From Lachnospiraceae bacterium UBA3386 (GTDB lineage Bacteria > Bacillota > Clostridia > Lachnospirales > Lachnospiraceae): a stretch of DNA of 5,778 nt. Location of the stretch: NCBI GenBank assembly GCA_002358875.1, contig DEPS01000132.1, positions 7,847-13,624 of the forward strand, given 5' to 3'. A model generated the notes under the pieces. That model did not search any database, was not told where the DNA came from, and saw only the letters and a list, made by a program, of their open reading frames with translations. Within the stretch, counting starts at the first letter, position 1, and each line of letters begins with the position of its first letter. Below, in pieces: positions 1-5,778 of this stretch. The translations under genes and the position numbers were made by a program.

Positions 1-92
1 TCAGCGCGATTTTTTAAACTTGAAGCCTTCCTGTAAAAATGGTAAGGTAGATATATTGAAAAATCACCCCGAATCAACACGTCACAAAAATT

Positions 93-100
93 GGAGGAGG
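93..100 (+). promoter_or_regulatory. Strong ribosome binding site that sets the start of the NlpC/P60-like gene
   Basis: GGAGGAGG ends three bases before the ATG at 104, with the inner GGAGG (93-97) six bases from it, a near-ideal Shine-Dalgarno arrangement. It decides the start: the reading frame is open back to a TTG at 20, but that codon has no comparable site and would put 28 charged residues in front of the signal peptide. A TATATT at 52-57 could be a -10 element, but no good -35 sits at the right distance, so I do not call a promoter. Confidence 0.85.
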
Positions 101-103
101 ACA

Positions 104-1228
104 ATGAATTCTCTCAGTTATTCCCGTAAACCTGCTGCCATATTCAAATCGCTGGTAAATGTTTTTCTGATCTTTATTCTCCTGACTGCCTCTGTGCAGT
201 TCACATCGATCCCGGTGCAGGCCTCGCCCCACAGCACTTTGAAAATCACCGGAGTGCCGCATCCCAGCACGCTCACCGCCGGCTCCACGTTTAATGTCAG
301 GGGAACCGTCACCTCCAATTACAGGATTAATAAGGTGACCGTCTCAATCCTCAATTCCCAAAAAAAGGTCGTCTCCAGCCACACAGTGCGTCCTTACACA
401 TACTATTACAACCTTGCCTCCCTGGACAACTATATACTGTTCAACCTGGCCAGGACCGGGAAAAACTATTATAAAATTTACGTAAGGGATTCAAAAAAAT
501 CAGTCACCAAAAAATGGTCCTTTACTGTAAAATCCGGATCGAGCTACAATGATGACGACGACGATAACGGCAGCAGTAAAGACAACTTTCTGGGGTATGC
601 CGGATACAACGGAGTCAATTACCAGCACCAGACAGGGGACAGCAGACGGATCTCAGCTCTGAATAAGGCAAAGAAAATGTCCACGATCAAGTGGAGATGC
701 GCCCTGACCTTCCCCGCATGGTACAATAGCGAGGGCTATTACAGCACCGTGACCGCAACGGACGGAACGGTCTCCACCAAGTTCCTCAAGGGCAAGACCT
801 ACATCGGAATACCTTTCTCCATGGTCAATCATTCCTATGACAATCATGACTGGGAAAGATTCGTAAAGAACGGATACTCCTACAGCCAGATCGCCGCCCC
901 CTATTATTCCTACTCCAACCTGACTACCTCAAAGGGGTCTGACTGCTCCTACTTCGTCTATCAGTGCATGCGTGCGGCAGGAGCCAACGTATCCTACCAG
1001 ACCACATACATGATGTACAATCAGAAGTATTACAGGAAGATCAGCAAATCCTCTCTCAAGCCCGGGGATATTCTCCTGACATACGACCATGTCAGGCTCT
1101 ATGCCGGAAGAGTAGGAAGCCAGTATGCTGTGTTTGAAGCCTCCGGTGACGGATCCAAGACCCGCTACAAGCTCTTTTCAAAAAACCAGCTCAACGCATA
1201 TTCCGCCTACAGATACAAGAAATGGTGA
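104..1228 (+). CDS. Secreted NlpC/P60-like cell-wall peptidase with N-terminal Ig-like module
   Basis: The 374-residue product is probably an exported cysteine peptidase acting on peptidoglycan peptides. Residues 1-40 form a signal peptide: basic start, hydrophobic core at about 17-31, and a VQA/S cleavage site after residue 40. Residues 46-142 look like a beta-rich Ig-like module (GSTFNVRGTV, then INKVTVSILN). An acidic linker with five consecutive Asp (150-154) and Ser/Gly follows. The C-terminal part (about 163-374) carries the NlpC/P60 signature: SDCSYFV with presumed catalytic Cys281, then KPGDILLTYDHVRLYAG with His329, then VFEAS with Glu345 where the third polar catalytic residue (usually His, Asn or Gln) is expected. 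A KGKTYIGIPFS segment (about 229-239) precedes the Cys block, as I recall from clostridial NlpC/P60 proteins. The gene has its own strong ribosome binding site and a terminator 35 bases after the stop, so it appears monocistronic. The fold assignment is fairly secure. The substrate, and whether the enzyme is active, are inference. No wall-sorting LPXTG motif or choline/SH3 repeats are visible, so attachment to the wall is unexplained. Confidence 0.85.
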   Translation: MNSLSYSRKPAAIFKSLVNVFLIFILLTASVQFTSIPVQASPHSTLKITGVPHPSTLTAGSTFNVRGTVTSNYRINKVTVSILNSQKKVVSSHTVRPYTYYYNLASLDNYILFNLARTGKNYYKIYVRDSKKSVTKKWSFTVKSGSSYNDDDDDNGSSKDNFLGYAGYNGVNYQHQTGDSRRISALNKAKKMSTIKWRCALTFPAWYNSEGYYSTVTATDGTVSTKFLKGKTYIGIPFSMVNHSYDNHDWERFVKNGYSYSQIAAPYYSYSNLTTSKGSDCSYFVYQCMRAAGANVSYQTTYMMYNQKYYRKISKSSLKPGDILLTYDHVRLYAGRVGSQYAVFEASGDGSKTRYKLFSKNQLNAYSAYRYKKW

Positions 1229-1263
1229 GAAACGGATATTCACGTACGGTCTTGATTTAAGTT

Positions 1264-1313
1264 AAAAAAAGGGAATGAATCAGAGATACATTTACTGATT
1301 CATTCCCTTTTTT
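1264..1313. terminator. Bidirectional rho-independent terminator between convergent genes
   Basis: A perfect 13-bp stem, GGGAATGAATCAG (1271-1283) against CTGATTCATTCCC (1295-1307), encloses an 11-base loop (1284-1294). It is flanked by seven A (1264-1270) and six T (1308-1313), extending possible pairing to 19 bp. Each strand therefore reads as stem plus U-tract. It lies 35 bases after the stop of the peptidase gene and about 80 bases beyond the stop of rlmD, which runs toward it, so it can serve both transcripts. Confidence 0.93.
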
Positions 1314-1326
1314 AATTTCACGATAT

Positions 1327-1371
1327 CCGCCAAAATGGCGTCTGCCAAAACAGTATTCGTCAAAAAATATT
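1327..1371. repeat. Three degenerate 15-bp direct repeats in the intergenic gap
   Basis: Three consecutive 15-base units begin at 1327, 1342 and 1357. Each has G(C/T)CAAAA at positions 3-9 of the unit, followed by a variable tail. The first unit also forms a small hairpin, CGCCA-AAA-TGGCG (1328-1340). The stretch lies between the shared terminator and the end of rlmD, so on the minus strand it is the rlmD 3' untranslated region. No function is evident; low-complexity A-rich sequence could give this by chance. Confidence 0.4.
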
Positions 1372-1392
1372 CAAAAAACAAAGCCGGGCCTG

Positions 1393-2826
1393 TCAAGCGG
1401 ATCTTGAAAGCAGGCATACCGTCTCCACCGAGCCTGTCCAGGGGAACTGGTCAACGCAGACACCCCTCACCGGCCGGTAGCCGGCAGCGATAAAAGCAGG
1501 CAGGTCCCTGGCAAGGCTCGAAGGCTTACATGAGATATAGAGAATGTTCTCAACTCCGTATGCCAGGATCTTTGGCAGGGCTTTTGGGTGGATGCCGTCC
1601 CGCGGCGGGTCCAGGATGATGGTATCAGGCTTCTCTCCGATCGTGTCGAGAACCTTAAGCACGTCTCCCGCAATAAATGTACAGTTGGTCAGTCCGTTCC
1701 AGGCGGCGTTCTCCCTGGCGGCCTCCACAGCCTCCTCGACGATCTCGACTCCTATGACCCTGTCCGCGGAGGGCGCCATGAGCTGGGCAATCGTTCCGGT
1801 GCCGCAGTAGAGGTCATAGACAGTTCCGCCGCGCATGCCGATATCATGAAGGTACCTGCGGGCGGTATCATAGAGCACTTCCGCTCCATGGCTGTTTGTC
1901 TGGAAAAATGAAAAGGGTGTCACCTTGAAGCTCAGGCCCAGCAGCTTCTCGGTAAAATAATCCTTTCCGTACAAAATCTCCGTTCCCTGGTCCGCCACAA
2001 TATCGGCCAGGGAGTCGTTTCGGGTGTGCAGGATCCCGGCGAACCGTCCCTTGAGGCGTCCGTCCTTTTCCAGGCTAAGGAGCTGCCGCGTAAAACCCGT
2101 CAGATCCGGCTGCATCTGCGTCGTGGTCACCAGATCCACCAGGATCTCCCCCGTGAAGGAGGCCTTGCGAACCAGCAGGTGGCGCAGGTATCCTGTGTGA
2201 CGCAGACGGTGATAATAGGTGGGCCGGGCAGGCCCTTCCGGGACATTCCTGAAATAATCGAGTGCTGTACGCAGGATCAGAGAGAAATCCTGATCCACGA
2301 TGCGGCAGCCGTCAACGGTCACGATATCGTAAAAACCGCCCCGTTTATGCATGCCCAGAGCCAGGGGCCCGTCCTTGTACTCGTCTCCAAAGGTAAATTC
2401 CATCTTGTTGCGGTAGGCATATTCCTGCGGACTCGGGAGGATCCCCTCAAACCAGCCTGACAGATCCAGGGCTTTTTCCGGCACGCCGGAAAGCTGCGCC
2501 GCCTGTTCCATAGCGCCCTCGAGCAGGCGCCTCACCTGACCGCATTTGAGGGACAGCTCCTCCTCAAAGGGGAGATGAAGGTACATGCATCCGCCGCAGG
2601 CGCCAAAATGCGGACATGGCGCCTGCCGCTGCGCGGGCGCTTTTTCAAGCACCTCCTGCAGGGAGCCCTCCGCCTTCCCCCGGCGCTTTTTTGTCACACG
2701 CAGGCGGACCCGCTGTCCGGGCAGGACATTTTTTACGATGCAGATCCCTTCCGCTGTCTCCACGATTCCTTTTCCGGGATAATCGACCCGGACCACGATG
2801 CCTTCTTGCATTTCCCCTTTTTTCAT
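1393..2826 (-). CDS. rlmD: 23S rRNA (uracil-C5)-methyltransferase, RlmD/RumA (TrmA) family
   Basis: This 477-residue SAM-dependent enzyme makes 5-methyluridine in 23S rRNA in the cytoplasm. In E. coli RlmD modifies U1939; in Bacillus and Streptococcus one RlmCD enzyme modifies both U747 and U1939, so the exact target here is open. Residues about 5-62 are a TRAM RNA-binding domain. Cys71, Cys77 and Cys80 (C-x5-C-x2-C), with Cys174 in VDGCRIVDQ, match the [4Fe-4S] ligands of E. coli RlmD. The methyltransferase domain shows FFQTN (307-311), DLYCGTGTI (338-346, SAM loop) and DPPR (406-409). Catalytic Cys433 lies in ISCKPSSLARDL, and Glu468 in SVETV is the presumed general base. The usual SCNP motif reads SCKP here. 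The start at 2826 gives the MKKGE opening typical of the family and has AGGG eight bases upstream. An internal ATG at 2811, five codons on, is a weaker alternative. The gene follows fbp by 36 bases on the same strand and is last in the cluster. Length fits the family and the frame is intact. Confidence 0.95.
   Translation of the reverse strand: MKKGEMQEGIVVRVDYPGKGIVETAEGICIVKNVLPGQRVRLRVTKKRRGKAEGSLQEVLEKAPAQRQAPCPHFGACGGCMYLHLPFEEELSLKCGQVRRLLEGAMEQAAQLSGVPEKALDLSGWFEGILPSPQEYAYRNKMEFTFGDEYKDGPLALGMHKRGGFYDIVTVDGCRIVDQDFSLILRTALDYFRNVPEGPARPTYYHRLRHTGYLRHLLVRKASFTGEILVDLVTTTQMQPDLTGFTRQLLSLEKDGRLKGRFAGILHTRNDSLADIVADQGTEILYGKDYFTEKLLGLSFKVTPFSFFQTNSHGAEVLYDTARRYLHDIGMRGGTVYDLYCGTGTIAQLMAPSADRVIGVEIVEEAVEAARENAAWNGLTNCTFIAGDVLKVLDTIGEKPDTIILDPPRDGIHPKALPKILAYGVENILYISCKPSSLARDLPAFIAAGYRPVRGVCVDQFPWTGSVETVCLLSRSA
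2596..2626. repeat. 9-bp perfect inverted repeat inside rlmD, over the Fe-S cysteine motif
   Basis: GCAGGCGCC (2596-2604) and GGCGCCTGC (2618-2626) are exact inverted copies separated by 13 bases. The GC-rich stem would be stable in rlmD mRNA. It coincides with codons for residues APCPHFGAC of the Fe-S ligand motif. The repeat is certain from the sequence; a function is not shown and the Gly/Ala/Cys codons may account for it. Confidence 0.6.
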
Positions 2827-2832
2827 GACCTG

Positions 2833-2855
2833 TTCCCTGGCGGTTTTCTCCCGCC
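2833..2855 (-). promoter_or_regulatory. Hairpin abutting the rlmD ribosome binding site
   Basis: Read on the minus strand, GGCGG (2855-2851) can pair with CCGCC (2843-2839) across the loop GAGAAAA. The next base begins AGGGAA (2838-2833), the likely Shine-Dalgarno, eight bases from the rlmD ATG. The fbp-rlmD gap is only 36 bases, so this small stem fills most of it. It could modulate rlmD translation or mark an mRNA processing point. It has no U-tract on the coding strand and is not a terminator for fbp. The ribosome binding site is likely; the role of the stem is inference. Confidence 0.4.
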
Positions 2856-2862
2856 TTTCTTT

Positions 2863-4764
2863 TTATTTTGTTTCTCGGATCGTACCGCCGCGGTATGCTT
2901 CCAGCAGGGCGGTCAGATCCTTTATCTTTTCACGGATGAGCTTCCCGTCGTCAGTATCGGCTACCATAACGCGGGAATCTTCAACCTCGACGACTTCGCT
3001 GTCAGAATGAATATCTATGTTTTCCTCTACCGCTTTCTTAAAGCTCTCAAACGGCTGATGCGTCTGGAGCCTCAAGCCGTGCGAGTTGAATATCAGGGTA
3101 TAGCCGGCAATGCCTGTGGTCTTCTGATAGGCCCGGCAGAAGCCTCCGTCGATAACATAAAGGAAGCCCTCAGCGCGGACAGGAGACTCACCCTTTCTCA
3201 CATTGACGGGGGTATGACCGTTGATGATGTGGCTGCGGTCTGAGTAGAGACCGAATTCGTGCAGGATCATCTTTGCAGTGCGCTTCTCCCGATTAAATGT
3301 ATAGTATGGGCTGCGGGGCTCTTTCCAGGTCGAGGTGTCGGTGATGTAAGTGCGCTCAAAGGTCTTGATGACCTTCCCGAACAGAGGCGAATAATAGCCG
3401 CCCCAGAGGTACCACATGAAGTCGACGCTGTCCGGATCCTTTTCGATCCAGGCACGGCGGGCAACGACATCAACCTTGTCCAGCAGGGCTCGCCCGTGCA
3501 GAGGCTCGCCCCAGAAGCTGACACGCTCAAATGTGCCGTCTTCATCGAGCGGGATGCATCCGTGGAAAAGGAGGTTCTCGTTGACGCACAGATACATGGA
3601 GCCGCGGGAATAAAGGAAATCGACATGATGGCGAAGGCGCACGGAATTCATGAATGCGTGCTGCAGCTCCTGCATGACTTCCTCCTCCTCCGCGGACAGG
3701 CGCAGGGGATCAGCGGGGTCGACAGTCGGGAAATCATGGGTCTTCAGGGGATAGGTTTTCCCCTCTATCTCTACTGTATAGTTTTCCCAGTTGATTTTTT
3801 CAAACAGGCAGCGCTCATCCATCATATATTCCGGATGACGGTGCACCATCTGACCTTCCAGCTTGAACATCAGGACGGAGATCGCTTTTTTGAGCGGATC
3901 CATTTTATCTTTTTCCAGATACGTTTTTTCCGCAAAAAGAACCAGGCTGCGCATACTTATGCCGTATCCGTTTTCGAGCACCTCGTAGTTACCGTATTTG
4001 ACATTGTTGTTGATGCAGTTGAGTATGCTGCACAGATTGCCCGCCGCGGCACCCATCCAGAGCACGTCGTGATTGCCCCACTGGATATCCAGTTCATTTT
4101 TGTAGGAAAGCAAAAGATCCATGATCCTGTCGGCATGCTCTCCGCGGTCAAAAATATCTCCCAGTATATGCAGACGGTCAACTGTCAGGCGCTTTGCCAG
4201 CTCGCACAGGGCGATGATGAAATCGTCCGCGCTCTGCGTATCCAGAATAGACGCATAAATCTTTTCATGATAGCGGGTGCGGTTGTCATCCTCGTCCTTC
4301 TGCGCGTGCAGGAGCTCATCGATGATAAAGGCAAATTCCTCCGGCATCGCCTTGCGCACTTTGCTGCGCGTATATTTGGACGAAAGATATTTTGTCAGTT
4401 CAATCAGGCGCTCCAGAAGCTGGGTGTACTGACCGCGGCTGATCCCGCCGTGCTCTTTCATTCGTCCAAGCTCCATTTTGGGATAATAGATCAGGGTGCA
4501 GAGCTCTGCCTGTTCCTGTTCGTTCATAGAGTTTCCCAGAACAAGCTCCACCTTCTCGCGGATCACGCCCGAACAATTATTGATGATGTGAGCAAATGCC
4601 TCGTATTCTCCGTGAAGATCGCTCAGAAAATGCTCTGTTCCCTTGGGGAGGTTCATAATTGCCTGCAGGTTGATAATTTCAGCAAACGCTGCCCGACGGT
4701 TTGGGTATTCTCTTGCTAAAAGCGCAAGAACCTTACGGTATTCCGGTGACATGTCAAAATTCAT
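2863..4764 (-). CDS. fbp: Fructose-1,6-bisphosphatase class III
   Basis: This cytoplasmic metal-dependent phosphatase converts fructose 1,6-bisphosphate to fructose 6-phosphate and phosphate in gluconeogenesis. The class III enzyme of Firmicutes, first studied as Bacillus subtilis Fbp, is unrelated to the classical class I fold and belongs to the calcineurin-like phosphoesterases. With the ATG at 4764 the product has 633 residues, close to the family size. Motifs in order are: LPKGTEHFLSDLHGE (SDLHGE at 48-53, Asp49 and His51), GDIFDRG (202-208), IQWGNHDVLW (GNHD at 230-233), LLFHGCIP with His401, and INGHTPV with His517. A conserved VIDGGFCRAYQKTTG block begins near residue 537. Together these supply the expected metal-binding and catalytic residues. 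A GTG nine bases upstream (4773) is an alternative start, but the ATG is better placed behind AAAGGTG. The stretch between GNHD and His401 is the long family-specific insert, not a foreign domain. The gene lies 31 bases after the phosphodiesterase and 36 before rlmD. The class III enzyme is known to respond to AMP and phosphoenolpyruvate; nothing in the sequence here shows transcriptional control. Confidence 0.96.
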   Translation of the reverse strand: MNFDMSPEYRKVLALLAREYPNRRAAFAEIINLQAIMNLPKGTEHFLSDLHGEYEAFAHIINNCSGVIREKVELVLGNSMNEQEQAELCTLIYYPKMELGRMKEHGGISRGQYTQLLERLIELTKYLSSKYTRSKVRKAMPEEFAFIIDELLHAQKDEDDNRTRYHEKIYASILDTQSADDFIIALCELAKRLTVDRLHILGDIFDRGEHADRIMDLLLSYKNELDIQWGNHDVLWMGAAAGNLCSILNCINNNVKYGNYEVLENGYGISMRSLVLFAEKTYLEKDKMDPLKKAISVLMFKLEGQMVHRHPEYMMDERCLFEKINWENYTVEIEGKTYPLKTHDFPTVDPADPLRLSAEEEEVMQELQHAFMNSVRLRHHVDFLYSRGSMYLCVNENLLFHGCIPLDEDGTFERVSFWGEPLHGRALLDKVDVVARRAWIEKDPDSVDFMWYLWGGYYSPLFGKVIKTFERTYITDTSTWKEPRSPYYTFNREKRTAKMILHEFGLYSDRSHIINGHTPVNVRKGESPVRAEGFLYVIDGGFCRAYQKTTGIAGYTLIFNSHGLRLQTHQPFESFKKAVEENIDIHSDSEVVEVEDSRVMVADTDDGKLIREKIKDLTALLEAYRGGTIRETK

Positions 4765-4770
4765 AATATG

Positions 4771-4781
4771 CACCTTTCCTT
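4771..4781 (-). promoter_or_regulatory. Ribosome binding site of fbp; favours ATG at 4764 over GTG at 4773
   Basis: On the minus strand the sequence AAGGAAAGGTG precedes CATATT and the ATG at 4764. AAAGGTG (4777-4771) matches the anti-Shine-Dalgarno with six bases to the ATG. The GTG at 4773 lies inside this element, and the upstream GG (4779-4778) is only four bases from it. The ATG therefore looks like the main start, though both are in frame and differ by just three residues. Confidence 0.6.
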
Positions 4782-4795
4782 TTTAAAATACGACC

Positions 4796-5778
4796 TCAGC
4801 CTATGCCTATCGGCTTCAGCCTGTCCCTTATAATCTGCAGATCCGTCCTCTCCTCCAGTTCTTTTTTCACCTCCAGCGCCTCAGGTATTTCATCTGTGAT
4901 GATACAGTCCACGTCGGAATCCAGGAAATGTTTCAGACCGTCCCTCGTATTTACTGTCCAGACAGCAGCTTTTTTCCCTTTCTCGTGGATCTGGTCGATC
5001 TTCAAAGCCGTGGCCATCTCCTCTTCCATGATGATCATGTCACAGTTCAGTTTTGCCATATCCCCGATTCCCGCAAAGATCAGTATCCCTGTCTCAAATT
5101 CCGGATAAGTGCGTTCCGCATAATTGATCACATTGTAGTTGAGAGAAATGAGGACCACATCCTTTGTCATATTTCTTTTCCGAATCGCCGACACCATATC
5201 GTCGACCATTTTCCTGTCCGCACTTACTCCCTTAAGCTCGAGAAACAGGGTTATCCTGCCTTTTCCTCTGTCAAGCAGCTCTTCCATCGTGGGTACTCTG
5301 AGCAGCTTTCCGCTCCCGCTTGTATCTTTGATCCGCAGTCGTCTGATCTGGGCAAGGGTCATTTCTCCGGGCTTCTTTCCGACCCCGGTAAGACGTTTAA
5401 AGGAATTGTCGTGATTGATGATGTAGGCGCCGTCCCTGGTTCGCTGGATATCCGTCTCCGATCCATACACCCCCAGCCTGACAGAGGCATCAATACCCTC
5501 GAGGGAATTTTCCGAGGCAAGGATCCCCCCCGTCCGGTGGGCCACAAGTTTGGGCGGGCCGCTTCCCTCCTGAAGGAAGATCTCGGAAAAAAAGACTCCT
5601 ATGAGGACTGATACCCCGACGATCAGTACAGGGACACCTGCGAAAAAGGACGTCAGAAACATCCAGCGTCTTTTTGTTCTTTTCCTGTTCAGCTGAATCT
5701 CCCTCCCTGTATAAAGAAAGTAATTTTTTGTCAGCTGAACAACTATGTTACTGCTCACGAGCACCTGGACGACCGTGT
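4796..5778 (-). CDS. Membrane-anchored glycerophosphodiester phosphodiesterase, 5' end beyond window
   Basis: The enzyme hydrolyses glycerophosphodiesters to an alcohol and sn-glycerol 3-phosphate. Counting from the GTG at 5764, a transmembrane segment spans about residues 36-60, preceded by a Lys/Arg-rich stretch (27-33). This suggests an external catalytic domain. The domain carries the GDPD signatures: AHRTGG (His76, Arg77), SEN (Glu85, Asn86), SETDIQ (Glu103, Asp105), INHDNSF (His118), LFLELKG (Glu176, Lys178), AVWTVN (267-272) and ITDEIP near the C-terminus. The frame stays open past the GTG to the window edge, and no convincing ribosome binding site lies before any start in view. The residues before the Lys/Arg stretch read VVQVLVSSNIVVQLTKNYFL, like the end of another membrane segment. 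I infer that the gene is truncated by the window and continues into a multi-helix membrane domain known from other Firmicutes GDPD proteins. Third-position Thr in HRT (usually HRG) and SEN for PEN are deviations from consensus. It is first in the cluster with fbp and rlmD. Confidence 0.9.
   Translation of the reverse strand, partial: TVVQVLVSSNIVVQLTKNYFLYTGREIQLNRKRTKRRWMFLTSFFAGVPVLIVGVSVLIGVFFSEIFLQEGSGPPKLVAHRTGGILASENSLEGIDASVRLGVYGSETDIQRTRDGAYIINHDNSFKRLTGVGKKPGEMTLAQIRRLRIKDTSGSGKLLRVPTMEELLDRGKGRITLFLELKGVSADRKMVDDMVSAIRKRNMTKDVVLISLNYNVINYAERTYPEFETGILIFAGIGDMAKLNCDMIIMEEEMATALKIDQIHEKGKKAAVWTVNTRDGLKHFLDSDVDCIITDEIPEALEVKKELEERTDLQIIRDRLKPIGIG

Noticed and set aside
29..57. Possible promoter with TATATT at 52-57
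   Set aside because: The -10-like hexamer is good but the sequence at the -35 distance (TCCTGT or TTCCTG) is poor; AT-rich DNA gives such matches often.
20..103. Upstream extension of the peptidase gene to a TTG start
   Set aside because: It would place a polar, charged stretch before the signal peptide, whereas GGAGGAGG directly precedes the ATG at 104.
1469..1478. Ten-base palindrome ACCGGCCGGT inside rlmD
   Set aside because: It is short, GC-rich and inside coding sequence; such palindromes are expected by chance and no second copy was seen nearby.
1335..1500. A small plus-strand frame starting in the 15-bp repeats
   Set aside because: No ribosome binding site is present, it runs into the antisense of rlmD, and it sits just after a terminator. 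The peptide repeats follow from the DNA period.
2575..3243. A 222-codon plus-strand frame spanning the rlmD start and fbp end
   Set aside because: It is antisense to two clear family members, lacks a ribosome binding site and shows no domain-like sequence.
3259..4719. A 486-codon open frame on the plus strand, antisense to fbp
   Set aside because: It lies entirely within the strongly supported fbp gene. The translation has no recognisable motif, and open antisense frames are common opposite genes with biased codon use.
4765..4830. Possible terminator or promoter between the phosphodiesterase and fbp
   Set aside because: Only three- to four-base stems can be drawn, there is no stem plus U-tract on the coding strand, and no paired -35/-10 elements were found.

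Overview
The window reads as chromosomal DNA of a low-GC Gram-positive (Bacillota) anaerobe, most likely a Clostridia member near Lachnospiraceae. The evidence is a class III fructose-1,6-bisphosphatase (a Firmicutes-type enzyme), a membrane-anchored glycerophosphodiesterase of clostridial appearance, a secreted NlpC/P60-type wall peptidase with an Ig-like module, and strong GGAGG-type ribosome binding sites. The base composition is fairly balanced. The lineage is inferred from protein resemblance and has not been tested by search.

Layout. On the left, one plus-strand gene (104-1228) encodes an exported cell-wall peptidase-like protein. It converges on a minus-strand cluster that fills the rest of the window. 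Between them lies a near-perfect A-run/stem/T-run hairpin (1264-1313) that can terminate transcription from both sides, followed by a short A-rich stretch with three degenerate 15-bp repeats. In transcription order the minus-strand cluster is: a glycerophosphodiester phosphodiesterase (gene cut by the right window edge, 4796-5778), fructose-1,6-bisphosphatase fbp (2863-4764) and the 23S rRNA m5U methyltransferase rlmD (1393-2826). The gaps are about 31 and 36 bases and contain no terminator on the coding strand, so the three may be co-transcribed and end at the shared hairpin.

How the genes may work together. The phosphodiesterase would release sn-glycerol-3-phosphate from glycerophosphodiesters outside or at the membrane. 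That carbon can enter triose phosphates, and Fbp catalyses the committed gluconeogenic step above them. RlmD is translation housekeeping with no obvious metabolic link, so the cluster may be only positional. The peptidase gene is a separate unit acting at the cell wall.

No IS element, CRISPR array, tRNA, rRNA or phage feature is visible. I see no convincing new multi-gene system. The most curious items are the divergent NlpC/P60-like protein, a 9-bp GC-rich inverted repeat lying exactly on the Fe-S cysteine motif of rlmD, active-site motif variants in RlmD and the phosphodiesterase, and a hairpin abutting the rlmD ribosome binding site.
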